Positions 39,260-49,737 of a stretch of 64,000 bases of DNA are shown here, piece after piece. Every line of letters begins with the position of its first letter. The stretch's first letter is position 1. Under the pieces are notes generated by a model that was given only the letters and a program-made list of their open reading frames with translations, was not told the DNA's origin and did not search any database. This stretch comes from Jaminaea rosea. Lineage: Eukaryota > Basidiomycota > Exobasidiomycetes > Microstromatales. The position numbers were made by a program, and so were the translations under genes. The stretch lies in contig NW_020289983.1 in assembly GCF_003144245.1 (NCBI RefSeq), positions 1-64,000 of the forward strand, in the 5' to 3' direction.

Positions 39260-40194
39260 TCAATCATCATCGTCGTCCGAATTGAGCTCAGCCGCAAAGG
39301 CGGCGAGGGAGGCATTGAACCTCTTCTGTGGGGGGGGCCAAAGCGGCAAGTCAGCCAGAATTTTCGCGCAACGTCACAGCATACACTCACCTTCTTGACA
39401 GGCTTCTCGTCTGCATCATCGCCACTCTCCCCCTCCTCATCATCATCTCCGTCGTCGTCGTCGTCATCATCATCTTTGTAAGGCTTCTTGCTTCCGCCCG
39501 CCGAAGTCCTCTTGCGCCTCCCTCTTCCACCCCCATCGTCGCTCACGGGCATATCGGCGCCAATGGCCTTCATCTCCTCCTCGAATTCGCGTTTCTCTTT
39601 AATTTGCTTTGCCTTTTCCATGCTCAGCCTACCCTCCATACCTACTTCAGCAAGGAGCTCCCTCAAAGCTCTGATCTGCGCCTTTGGCGTCTCTGCCGGC
39701 GGCTCCATCGATGTGAACCACTTGCTCCACTGCTTGCGTACTCCGCAAGCTACGACGAATTTCTTGAGCCTTGCCATCTCTTCCTCTTGAGGATCAGATG
39801 ATGATGTCTCTGCCTTCTTTGAGCTCTTTGTCGCCTTCTTTGCTTTTGGTTCTCGGGGCGTCTTTGCCTTCTTTTTGGGCTTTGCCTTGGAGGTGGACGC
39901 ACCCGCACCGTCGTCATCGTCCAGCGAGCTGAAGCCATCGTCATCGCTGCCATCTTGATCATGGCCGCTGGCTGATCCTACCTCTTCTACCGCTGCGACT
40001 GCCTTCTCCGCTGCTCCCTTGATGACGTCGCTCTTGTGCTCCTTGAGCGCGTCGTCGTCGACTTCAAAGTGATCTGCGAGGGCTGCGCGAATCTTGCGCA
40101 CGGTGACAGTGATTTGGCCATTTTTGCGATGATCCTCGCGGACGAACTTGGCTACGAAAGACACGATGTCGTCGTCTTGAGGCAGCTCGGCCAT
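39260..40194 (-). CDS. HIRIP3-like histone chaperone with DEK-C-type N-terminus
   Basis: Predicted nuclear histone-binding protein, 289 aa, exons 40194-39391 and 39325-39260. Residues 1-60 (DIVSFVAKFVREDHRKNGQI, RKIRAALADHFEVDDDAL) resemble the DEK C-terminal helical fold seen in related proteins. A Lys/Asp-rich linker follows. The central block VRKQWSKWFTSMEPPAETPK plus AQIRALRELLAEVGMEGRLS is the HIRIP3 signature. The end is an acidic tract of 8 Asp with KPVKK, then after splicing KRFNASLAAFAAELNSDDDD, which fits a CHZ-like H2A/H2A.Z-binding tail. Without the intron the frame runs on into unrelated sequence. Divergent from ERG26 over 251 bp, convergent with KSH1. Confidence 0.8.
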
Positions 40195-40445
40195 AATGAT
40201 GGCGAGCCGCGGGCGAGATGGAAGTGGACGTCTTGGTCGAGAAGAGGTGAAATTGACGCGACGCTGCTCGAGCAAAGTGTTGGTTCTGCCTCGACATCGG
40301 CCTCGACTCGACTCCAGTCAACGGACCGGGGCCACAGTCGCCGAGGAGACGAGGGGACGACGACGACGGCTTGAGCGGCGTGCATTGGATTGATTCCTTC
40401 TCGCCGCGATACCCAAGCCCAATTAGCATCTGCTCCCTACTCATC

Positions 40446-42009
40446 ATGTCATCGTCGCCTGCAACGGGAGAGACGTTCCTCGTCATTGGCGGATGTGGCT
40501 TCCTCGGTCACAACTTGGCATCCGCCTTGATCGGTCGCGGCGAGAGCAAAGTCCACATCGTCGATGTTCGTCCTCCTCCTCAGCATTTGCTCCTCGACAA
40601 GGCTACATATCACACAGGGGACATCACTGAGCTCAACAGCATCAAGGACGTCATATTCAAAGTCAAGCCTGATGCTATCTTCCATACTGCCTCACCCGTC
40701 GCCGTTGCCTCGCTCTCACAACAGATTATGGAAAAGGTCAATGTCGAAGGCACAAGGAACGTCGTAGAGGCTGCAAAGGCGACGAATGTTCGCAAGCTCA
40801 TCTTCACATCGAGCGCAAGCGTCGTCTTCACGGGCGAGGACCTAGTCTACGGCGATGAGAGGTTGCCATTCCCCGAGAACATCTTTGACGTCTACAGCCA
40901 GACAAAGGCAACGGCAGAGACCATCGTCCTCGAGGCCAACACGCCGGACAGCGACAAGGGCGTAGTACCAAAGACGGGCCTTCGTACCGTAGCTATCCGA
41001 CCAGCCGGCATCTTCGGTCCCAATGACCGTCAAGCCATCCCTGGGTTTTTCAATACTCTGGCCTCGGGCAAGTCCAAGTACCAGATCGGCAACAACACCA
41101 ACCTCTTCGACTGGACCTACGTGGACAACGTCTCTCACGCTCACCTTCTCGCATCAGACCGCCTCGAAACCAACGGCTACGATGTCAGGCTGCTCGCTTC
41201 CTTCCACCTGCCGCGCGTTTTGGGCGAAGAGGAGAGGCCAGAACGAGGCGTACCCACGAGCGAGAGGAGACCAGACGTGTCCGGCGCAAAGGACTATGCT
41301 CGCTCGCTGCCCTCGACTCTGTCATCGACCACTCGCGAGGAGACGCTCGACGTACGACCCGTCGTGCGCAACAAGTACGACCAGTGAGTGTGTCCGAGCG
41401 TAATCAGCAGAGAGACAAGCTCTCGAGCGCTGACTTGATATTTCTCTTCGCCCTCAAGGTTCTTCCACTTCGTCCATCCGGATGTCCCCTCCCCCAACTC
41501 TCCCCTGCCCGAAGTGCCCCTCACCTCAGAATACATCCCAGTAGCGGGCGAGGCCTTCTTTGTCACCAATGGCCAGCCGATGCCCTTCTGGGACTTTGCT
41601 CGTGCTTTGTGGTCGCAGGTGTCGCCGTCCTTTGTGGCCTCTGGAGGCAAGCCCTGGGTCATCTCGAAGGATATCGGCGTGAGTAGTGCAGGCGGGTCAG
41701 CGAGCTTTCGACCTCCCAGCTGATCCCCCGTTCCTTGGCCTCGTGCTCTCGCAGCTCACCCTCGGCGGTCTCTCAGAGACTTTCGGCTGGCTGACTGGCA
41801 AAGAGGTGACGCTGACCAAATTCAAGGTGGCCTTCTCGTGCGCGACGCGATACTACAACATAGAAAAGGCGAGGAGGGTGCTGGGCTACGAGCCGCGAGT
41901 CGGCATGCAAGAGGCCATCAAGAGGAGCGCAGACTGGTGGATGTCGACGCCTGACGGTCAGGCCTTCAAGGCACAAGAGGCTGGCAAAAAGGTGGCCGTA
42001 GCGCAGTAG
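40446..42009 (+). CDS. ERG26: Sterol-4-alpha-carboxylate 3-dehydrogenase (Erg26)
   Basis: NAD(P)-dependent decarboxylating dehydrogenase of the C-4 demethylation step of ergosterol synthesis, at the ER; 470 aa. Exons 40446-41383, 41459-41678, 41755-42009. Extended SDR features: VIGGCGFLGHNLASALI (cofactor loop, residues about 13-29), TGDITELNSI, HTASPVAV, LIFTSSASVVFTGED and the catalytic VYSQTKATAE (Tyr and Lys). IRPAGIFGPNDRQAIPGF and NLFDWTYVDNVSHAHLLASD follow. Compared with the 349-aa yeast enzyme there is a long insert after the latter motif, from about residue 250 to 325, containing Arg/Glu-rich sequence up to FHFVHPDVPSPN. The C-terminal part EYIPVAGEAFFVTNGQPMPF is again typical. Its stop is 31 bp from the PDX3 stop. 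Confidence 0.92.
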
Positions 42010-42040
42010 ATGTCACTGATTGTACATTGCATTTGAAAGC

Positions 42041-43034
42041 TCAGGGAGCCAATCGATCGATCTTCCACTGGTCCTCTGCAGGCGACTTGTTCGAGTCTGC
42101 TGAGCGGGTGTACCTGCGAGTGGTAAAATGGAGGCGAGTGGGTCAGCGAGGGCAACGGAAGACTTTGATGGCACTTCGCCCACACTCACCTGAAACGATC
42201 GTGAAGACGGTTAGGCCTGCCGCTCCAAAACTCGACCTCGTACGGGTCGATGCGATATCCACCCCAGTACTCGGGCACAGGGATCTTGGGATCCTCGCTG
42301 CCTTCCCACTTGTCACTCTCTGTCAATCCCGCCGCACCGGGAACTCCAAACTTCTGCTCCGTCTGCCTGACCTTTTGCTCCAGCTCCTCCCTGCCCCCTG
42401 CAATGACGCTCGACTGCGGTGAAGCCCAAGCGCCGATACGTGACCCAACTGGCCTCGAGTCAAAGTACTCCTGCGACTCCTCCTTGGGCACTCGCGTCGC
42501 CTTTCCCAGGAAGCGGACGGAGCGATGCAGCCCATCCCAGAAGAAGACGCACGACACCCATGGGTCGGCAGCGATCTCCCTTCCCTTGCGCGAGTCATAG
42601 TTGGAGAAGAAGGTGAGTCCCTTGTCGGGCAAGATGCTCTTGAGAAGGACAACGCGGGAGGAAGGGCGAGGAGGGTTGACCGAAGTGTCTACGGTGGAGA
42701 GGAGCATGGCCTCCGGTTGGGAGACGCCCTGTTGCTGAGCATGGGTGAACCAGCGTTGGAACAGGGCGAGGGGTGAAGGTGATAGATCATCTGCGTCGAT
42801 GCCTTCGGTGTGGTATTGCTGATGGGCGGTGATCTTGACCGACGAGGATGAGTCAGCAGCGGCGTTGACCGTCGTTGATGTCGACGTCGACGTCGATTGG
42901 CTGCGCTTCTCAGAGGAGAAGAGGGCAGGAGGGATGAAGTCGGTCATCCTGGCAGGAGAAGGTCGTGTCGCTGCAGATGAGATGAGGCGATGGGCACGAC
43001 GATACGATGGTACCAGCAGTGACCTGGAGAGCAT
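42041..43034 (-). CDS. PDX3: Pyridoxamine 5'-phosphate oxidase (Pdx3)
   Basis: FMN enzyme that makes pyridoxal 5'-phosphate, the cofactor of the two aminotransferases in this window; 305 aa. Exons 43034-42190 and 42113-42041. Core motifs: EAMLLSTVDTSVNPPRPSSR, VVLLKSILPDKGLTFFSNYD, SRKGREIAADPWVSCVFFWD, RSVRFLGKATRVPKEESQEY, SRPVGSRIGAWASPQSSVIA and VPEYWGGYRIDPYEVEFW. The GRPNRLHDRFR-YTR junction at the intron and the end DQWKIDRLAP complete the family C-terminus; without splicing the protein would stop early. A Ser/Thr-rich, basic N-terminus of about 65 residues may be a targeting sequence. The first ATG of the frame (MLSRSLLVPS) was taken as start. Confidence 0.93.
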
Positions 43035-43374
43035 CGATTGATGGTGTTGGTTGCTGAGAAAGATGCAAGCCACTTCCTCCTCCGCGCCCGCACAGACATT
43101 GGACTGCCTGCCATTGATTGCCTCCGCTTTGTCTGTCCGCCCTCAGCCCACATCATCCACCGTCTCGCGTGGCGACTGCAACGACGCCCCGCCTCGATTT
43201 CTCCCTCTTCCGTCTGGCCGCCGTGTGGTTGCTTCGCATCTCACATCGCCTCACTCCGCCATTGTCCATTGTCCATTGCCCTCTACTTGAGCTCCCTTCC
43301 CTCGATACACACCCGCATCAGCATCCGCATCGCCGCCGTATCAAACCTAGCTCACTGAGCTTCAGTTAGCCATC
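43035..43374. other. Shared promoter region of PDX3 and RPB6
   Basis: 340 bp between divergent start codons; several open frames cross it but none has a product I can support. Confidence 0.55.
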
Positions 43375-43978
43375 ATGTCGGACCACGAGGACAATGCCGA
43401 GGGGTAAGCATCGAGAGCGATGAGACGGCCAACGACGATCGTGTATGCTCACACCATTCTCATCTTGCTGGCCTCTTTTCGCGCCCATAGATACTTCGAG
43501 GAGCAGTACGATGACCCAGACGCAGCCATGGACTACGACCCGGATGCTGACTTCACCATGGGCGATCAGAATGGCGCCGACCCATCCACGGCCAACGCAG
43601 CTCAGAACGGCATCGTAGAGAGCGGCGATCCGGCAGCCTACGGTGCAGCTAGTGGAGAGGCAAACAAGGAGAGGATCACCACGCCCTACATGACCAAGTA
43701 CGAGCGTGCCAGGATCTTGGGAACGAGGGCGCTGCAGATTAGTATGAATGCACCGGTCCTCGTCGCGACCGAGGGAGAGACGGATCCTTTGCAGATTGCC
43801 ATGAAGGAGCTGGCAGCAAGAAAGATTGTGAGTGCATACAGAAGCAGAGATGCATGAATAGGTCACGGCGATGGGCTGACTTCTCCATCTATTCTGTCAG
43901 CCCCTCATCATCAGGAGATATCTGCCAGACTCGTCCTTTGAGGACTGGTCCGTCCAGGAGCTCATCCTCACAGAGTAG
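43375..43978 (+). CDS. RPB6: RNA polymerase I, II and III subunit Rpb6 (RPABC2)
   Basis: Shared small subunit of the three nuclear RNA polymerases, 147 aa. Exons 43375-43403, 43491-43827 and 43901-43978. The acidic N-terminus ([20 protein letters not shown]) is normal for Rpb6. The conserved core reads [52 protein letters not shown] and, after the last intron, [20 protein letters not shown] with LILTE at the end. Only the spliced form gives the full C-terminus. First donor GTAAGC, second GTGAGT. Convergent with RPT4, 222 bp between stops. Confidence 0.95.
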
Positions 43979-44200
43979 TAGTAGCCCCGACCCAAGCATC
44001 AGCCGCGGCATCCGTTTCGTCACCATTCGCCTTTTGTCTTCATAATCCATCCAGCCACTTCAGCACGCAAAGAGAGATCACGACGACCACGACCACAACG
44101 ACGATGATGTTCAGTCTGATGCCCACTGGGTCGCATTGCTCTCTGTGACGACTTGATACAATGCGCTGCCAGACTTCTGTCTTCCTCCCCCTTCTCACCG

Positions 44201-45687
44201 CTACATCGCCGAGTAGTCAATCTTGCTCTCGTGCTTCTTTGCCTCCTGCAGCTTACGACATGCCCTCATGAAGTCTCTGTGAGCAGTGGGAACAGGACCA
44301 AGAACCAGGTCAGCAGGTGGTTCGCTAGTCTGACGTCCGGCGCTGAGCCTACTCACTCCTGCAGCGTGTAGTCGCGGTCTTCTCGAATAGCGAACATGCC
44401 CGCTTCGGTCGCGACGTTGCGCAAGTCGGCGCCATTGAAGCCGTCTGTTAGCTTGGTGATGGCCTCGTAGTCACTGCGGGGAAACAAGTCGGCATCAGCA
44501 ATTACTCTCTCTGGATTCTCATCGCCAACGCCACGCCCACTCACAGCTCCTCCTTCTTAGCAATCGATCGTGTGTGAACCTTGAGAATCTCCAGACGACC
44601 TTGCTCGTTGGGCAGCGGGATCTCAATCTTGCGGTCAATACGACCCGGACGCATGAGTGCTGGGTCCAAGGTGTCGGGTCGATTAGTGGCCATGATGATT
44701 TTCGTCTTGCCCAGGTAGTCGAAGCCGTCCATTTGGTTGAGGAGCTCCATGAGTGTGCGCTGGATCTCACGATCCGCCGATGTGCCTTCACTGAAACGAC
44801 GACCACCGATAGCATCGACCTCGTCGAGGAAGATGACCGTCGGCTCGTGCTGCTTTGCGTAGCCAAACATCTCTCTGACCAGCCTGGCACTCTCTCCGAT
44901 GTACTTGTCGACGATGGCCGATGATACGACCTTGAGGAAGTTCGTGTCGAGCGTAGCAGCCACAGCTCGAGCGAGGAGCGTCTTACCCGTCCCTGGTGGT
45001 CCGTAGAGGAGAACACCCTTTGGCGGCTTGATCCCTACACGCAAGAAGAGCTCCGGGTTCATCAAGGGCAGCTCGATGACCTCTCGCAGCTCTCGAATTT
45101 GCTCTCCCAGACCACCAATACCGGCAAACGACGCCTCTCCTGGATCTTCCATCGACATGTTGTAGACGAGGGGGTCGACCTCTCGCGGCAGAATGCGCAT
45201 AATCGTCAACGTCGTCATATCGAGGGACACGCGCACGCCTTGCTTGAGTTTCGACTTGGGGACTGCTGAGCGAATGCCGACGACGTAACGTGGGCCTGAC
45301 GAGGCTTTGACGATGACTACAGGGCGATAACAAGGGGAGTTCGAGTCAGCATACAGGGTAGGGTGGCACGCAGGCAGCCGCCTCATACTCACACCTCTCA
45401 TCGTCGAGCTGCTTCAATACCTCTCCAATGATCTGACCAACAGACTGCAATGCCTTCATCGAGTTCTCTGTCCTGTCAAATTCCTTCTCAAGGTCACGTA
45501 GACCGAATCGCATCTTCTTGAGGTTCTCGGATAGATCCTCGTGAGCCTTGAGCGACTTCTTGAAATTGCGCAGCGCCTCTTCCCTACGCGGGTCTCCCGG
45601 CGCCAGCAGTGGCTGTGTCTCGCCTGAAGAGGGGCCAGCCTCGGCCTGGTTAGGCTGCTGCGGCTGCTGTTGAGAAGGATCGGACAT
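44201..45687 (-). CDS. RPT4: 26S proteasome regulatory ATPase Rpt4
   Basis: AAA+ ATPase of the 19S base that unfolds substrates and opens the 20S gate; 419 aa. Four exons: 45687-45393, 45316-44545, 44473-44357 and 44276-44201. A coiled-coil N-terminus ([20 protein letters not shown]) leads to LKQLDDERF, completed across intron 1, then [13 protein letters not shown] (OB domain). The AAA core has [20 protein letters not shown] (Walker A), [20 protein letters not shown] (Walker B) and [20 protein letters not shown] (second region of homology with Arg fingers). The last exons encode [20 protein letters not shown] and [20 protein letters not shown]. Assignment to Rpt4 rather than other Rpt subunits follows from [20 protein letters not shown] and from [20 protein letters not shown]. 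Confidence 0.95.
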
Positions 45688-45925
45688 GACGAGGCGGTTT
45701 GGTGATGAAGATGGGGTGAAGTGACTGGCCAGGAATCAAGTCTGAGTTGCGTTGGCCTGCGCGAGTGGAGAGACGGACGACGGACTCGCGGGCCGCGCGT
45801 CTGACCAGATTGGCTGCTCTCTCTCCTCTCCGCCCACAGGCCACACGCCACGCCGGCAACCACATCACGACGCACTGCTAGCTCTCAGGGATAAATGGTA
45901 CATTGACTATCACACACTCGCCCGC

Positions 45926-47249
45926 CTACAACTCTCCCTCTCCTACATCGAGCTCATTGCCATACGGGCGAGCACGGAAGAAGGTGTCGTCAAAGGCATA
46001 CATGCGAACGTAACCGTCCTCTCCACCACTCGCGTATCCTCGACCATTGGGCGAGATGGCAATGGTGTTCAAGGGACCAAAGTGACCTGGGATACGTGCC
46101 ACCTCCTCTTCAAATACAATGTGCCAGAAGCGGGCCTCGAAACGACCTTGGCGGGCTGACGTCGTTGTCACGTTCATGGCTTCCTGACCACCCCCGACGA
46201 TGACGTAGGGGCGAGTAGGGTGAAGGGCAGCGCTGTTCAGGGGAGTCTCGGTGACAAAGGTCTTGAGCACCTGAAGCGGGTCCAGACCAATGACCTAGGC
46301 GTGGAGAGCAAGAAAGAGGGATTGATCAGCTAAATGCTCGTTTGACCTTGGATCCCCGCCGGTTTGCTCGCGCGCCCTCACCTTTGCCGTCTTGTCCTTG
46401 CCCGACGTGATGCAGTAGGTCCTATCTCTGCTCATCTGAATATCGGTGATGATACCCTCGTGCGCCGACACGCTCGTCTCCTCGAGCTCCGAGTCAATGC
46501 CCGTCTCTGGCTCCTTTGCATCGTGGTAGTACATGGCCACCTTTCCATCCTCGTGTCCCGTCACAATGTACTCGTCGCAGGCTGCAAACGCCGCTACCGT
46601 CGCCTTGGGCCCCGAGAAGGTAATAGTGCGCGCAGGGTCCCTCGACTGTCTTGACCACTCTCCCTCTGTGCGGTTGATGTTAAACGTTCGCAATGCTCCC
46701 TTGTATCCCATTCGCGCCTCGGTGATGGCCAGAATCTGGGTAGAGTCCTCAGACCATGCCACCCTCTTGATGGCAGTCGGGAACTCCCACTGGTAGAGCT
46801 CCTTGCCCGTTGCCACCTCCCATAGTCGCAATGTGTTGTCGGCCGATCCAGTGACGAGGAGCGTTGACGTCGCTGCGAAAGAGTGCCGACGACGGAGAAG
46901 TACGGTCAGCTCCCAGTCCTGCCTGCATACATCCATCCATCATCCGATTCGCCATCGCCCTGCTCACCATCCACGTCTACGGACCAGACGGTACCGTTGT
47001 GCCCTTCGTACGTTCCGAGCCTCTCTCCGTTGTGTGAGAACCAAGCATTGACGACCTGATCCTTTGATACTGAGAAGAGGAGATCGCCCTCGCGGTTGTA
47101 CTTGATCTGGTTGAGCGAACGCTCGTGGCCAGACAAAAGGATGGGGCGCTGGCGTGGTGGAAGGCAGAAAGAAAAGTTCCGTTGTGAGTACGACGTTGAG
47201 AAGATGCTACCAGGCCATCATTCCTTGCTGCGCTGCCCGCACTCACCAT
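45926..47249 (-). CDS. TIF34: Translation initiation factor eIF3 subunit i (Tif34)
   Basis: WD40 beta-propeller subunit of eIF3, 347 aa, exons 47249-47247 (the ATG alone), 47148-46968, 46872-46382 and 46294-45926. The spliced start is [20 protein letters not shown], as in other eIF3i proteins. Repeats: [90 protein letters not shown] and [20 protein letters not shown], ending [15 protein letters not shown]. Length agrees with the 347-aa yeast protein. All donors are GTGAG. Divergent from the GLTP gene over 239 bp, tandem with RPT4. Confidence 0.95.
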
Positions 47250-47488
47250 GATCTCGCAACTGTCGGTGAGGTCAAATCGAAGCAGCAGCCGATGTCGTCG
47301 ACGATGCAGCCAATCCGGGCCCACATTCATTCTTCCAAGACTTCACACCCTCAATCGCCCCGTGTCACGTGCTCGTGCATTTCGCCACGCGACACAACGC
47401 ACAGACCATTGCATCAGGGGATGAAGCGTCGAGGGAAACCCCGCGTCGTCGAGAGTTCCCCTTGCATTCCTACCATCTTCACGACATC

Positions 47489-48316
47489 ATGCCCACCTAC
47501 TTTGAGACAGTCAGCAAGGTGAGTGAGCGGAAACTGGTCTCAAATCTCACCATTGCCCTTCGCTGACCAGCTTTATTTCTGGTAATCTTCGCCGCTAGTC
47601 GTACGCCGATGTACCCATCACCGACGAGGGCATCGACACAGATGGCTTTCTCCAGGCAACCGAGGGTGTCGTCAAGCTCTTTGACCTCCTCGGTAATGCT
47701 GCCTTCGCCATCGTACAGAATGACATGAACGGCAACGTCAAGGTGCGCAGCAGCGATATCCCAATGAGGAAGAGCAGTACACTGATCGCTGCATATACTC
47801 ATTCGTCCTTGCCCAGAAAATCCGCGATCGTCTCCTCGCTTCACCCGCCCAATCAACAACGCTCGAAGCGTTGGTACGCAATGAGGGCAAGCCAGGAGAC
47901 AAGAAGCGCCCAGCGACAGAAGGCCTCATGTGGTTGCTGCGCGGTCTCGACTTCACTGCCCAAGCATTGCGACGTTCCCTGACCAACCAGTCCGAGGAGC
48001 TCAGCGAGTCCTTCACCAAGGCGTACGAGGGAAGTCTCAAGCAGCATCACAACTTCATCGTCAAGGGAGCATTCGGTCTGGCAATGAAGGCGTGCCCGTA
48101 CCGAAAGGACTTCTACGCTAAGCTGGGAGAGCCACAGGAGATGGTTCATGTGGAGCTTGAGAAGTGGTTGGCTGCCTTGGAGAAGATCGTCAAGAGGATG
48201 CAGGCCTATTATGCGTGAGTGTGGCGGTGTGTGCAGCTGTGCTTTGGGAGCGTCTTTGCTGACGCTGTCATTCCTTCGCGCCTCGCAGCGAGCACAATCT
48301 GGCAAAGGGCTTCTAA
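47489..48316 (+). CDS. Glycolipid transfer protein (GLTP domain)
   Basis: Soluble all-helical protein that moves glycosphingolipids between membranes, 199 aa, close to the 209 aa of human GLTP. Exons 47489-47518, 47599-47742, 47817-48214 and 48289-48316. Headgroup-binding residues of the family can be placed: the D-x3-N-x2-K set in NDMNGNVK-K (split by intron 2), the Trp in GLMWLLRGLDFTAQALRRS, and the His in KQHHNFIVKGAFGLAMKACP. The ends are MPTYFETVSK and, after the last splice, YYAEHNLAKGF. Intron 2 has a GTGCGC donor. Related to the fungal HET-C2 group, some of which take part in allorecognition, but nothing here suggests that role. Confidence 0.92.
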
Positions 48317-48640
48317 GCCATCGACGACTGGTTCGTCGTGCTACCTCCGTTACCCTTGATCCCCTCTCGATATGGAGACTCAATCCACATGCGCGGACTT
48401 GCTTCAATCTGAGTGTCAGCGTGCCATTGCAGAACACTCACACCCGCTGCGAGGAGCCAATCGAAAAGGGGTATCGTTATTCGCAAGAACAAGAAAGCCA
48501 CGCAGCGAGAGAGATGTCGTCGCCGCGGGCAATGGCTGAAGAAGCAGCGGGAATAGATGACCGTGGACTTTGAACGAGAAGAGCGCTGCATGAGAGTGGC
48601 GATGCCTCGAGCCTGCGAGGACCAAGACCAGCGTGCCTGC
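48317..48640. other. Convergent 3' region of GLTP and LysM genes
   Basis: 324 bp between two stop codons. No RNA gene, repeat or additional open frame with support was found. Confidence 0.55.
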
Positions 48641-49392
48641 TTAGGCGTGGTGTCGCACGACGGGCGCATGGATGCCCCTCGCATGTCTCGAAGCCCCCGC
48701 AGCATGACCGACCCTCAGTCTGAGGTTGTTGATAGCCTCCTCATCCAACTGGACTCCGCTCCCTGCCTCTCCATCGCGCTCCATGACCGTTTCCACCAGT
48801 CGGCCATCCTCGCTCCTCTTTGCATTCCCACCGCCGCCATTGTTATTCTGCTGAGCCTGAATGGCCGAGTCGAGTGCCGCGACAGGCGGTGGGCGCATGA
48901 CTCCAGGTGCAACGCAGAGAACCAGACCATCGTAGATCTGTCCGCAGTTCATCGAAGGATTATTGTCCTGAAGTAGCGAGAGGGGAATCTTGTACTGCGC
49001 AGCAATGCTCGAGCAGGTGTCTGCTGGGGTGCAGCGGTGCACTACTTGGCAGTCGTTGCCATATCGGCCGAGGCAGAGTTCCTGGCGGCAGCGAAGGGGG
49101 TGAAAGGTCAGCGACTTGAACAGAAGGTGTCATTTACAGGTGCTCGCCCACTTACATGACCAATCTCGAGGGTCTCGCAAGTCGGGCCAGCTTCAGGCAG
49201 ATTGAATGCAAGAACCTGGTAGGTAGAGACCAAGTGACGCTGGCCAATTTTGTCGCATGTATCCCCGGCTTGGACAATGTAGTTGCGAGTGCAGGCCGTA
49301 GAGTTGGAAGAGTACTCGTGGGCAGAGACGAGTAGGCTCGACGATGATGCGAGGCAGACGAGGGCTATGAGGGTAAAGAGTCGCTGCATCAT
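48641..49392 (-). CDS. Secreted two-LysM protein
   Basis: Predicted extracellular chitin- or peptidoglycan-oligomer-binding protein, 225 aa, exons 49392-49156 and 49081-48641. Signal peptide MQRLFTLIALVCLASSSSLL at the start. LysM 1: NYIVQAGDTCDKIGQRHLVS, with YQVLAFNLPEAGPTCETLEI and, after the splice, GHELCLG. LysM 2: CQVVHRCTPADTCSSIAAQY, KIPLSLLQDNNPSMNCGQIY and DGLVLCVAPGV. The cysteines suit disulphides. The tail of about 90 residues has an Asn/Gly run and ends in a His/Arg-rich stretch. No membrane anchor or catalytic domain was seen, so it is a candidate wall-shielding or effector-type LysM protein; that role is inferred. The frame is open upstream of the ATG through repeat-rich sequence, but the signal peptide fixes the start. 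Confidence 0.85.
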
Positions 49393-49737
49393 CTTTGCGT
49401 GACGAGGTGCGATGGGAGGTGTAAAGAGTGTGGGGAGGCGCGCGAATGTTTGCGGCTGGAACGTCGTTGCAGACCGCCTTTCCCTGTCGTCAGCGTCGTT
49501 GGGTGAAGAGCGGGTGGTATTGAGGAGTAAATAGGGAGGATGAGAAAGTGAAAGAGGAGTTGTTCGGCGCGGCGCCCGCCTTGACGCTGCTGCTGCTGCT
49601 GCTCTTGCTGCTGCTGCCGCCGCCGCCGTCGCCTCGCCGCACTCTCGCTCCGCCACTCTCCTCTGGTGCCTGCGCTCCCCGCCCACGAACAACACCAGCC
49701 AAGGCAGCACACATGCGTTTACGGGTGAAGCCCTCAA

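Noticed and set aside
41650-41760. ERG26 third exon as a separate gene
   Set aside because: Acceptor at 41754 and phase agree with the preceding donor, and the joined protein follows the family C-terminus.
49393-49737. N-terminal extension of the LysM protein through the open upstream frame
   Set aside because: The extension is GCTG-repeat-coded low complexity and would bury the clean signal peptide that starts at 49392.
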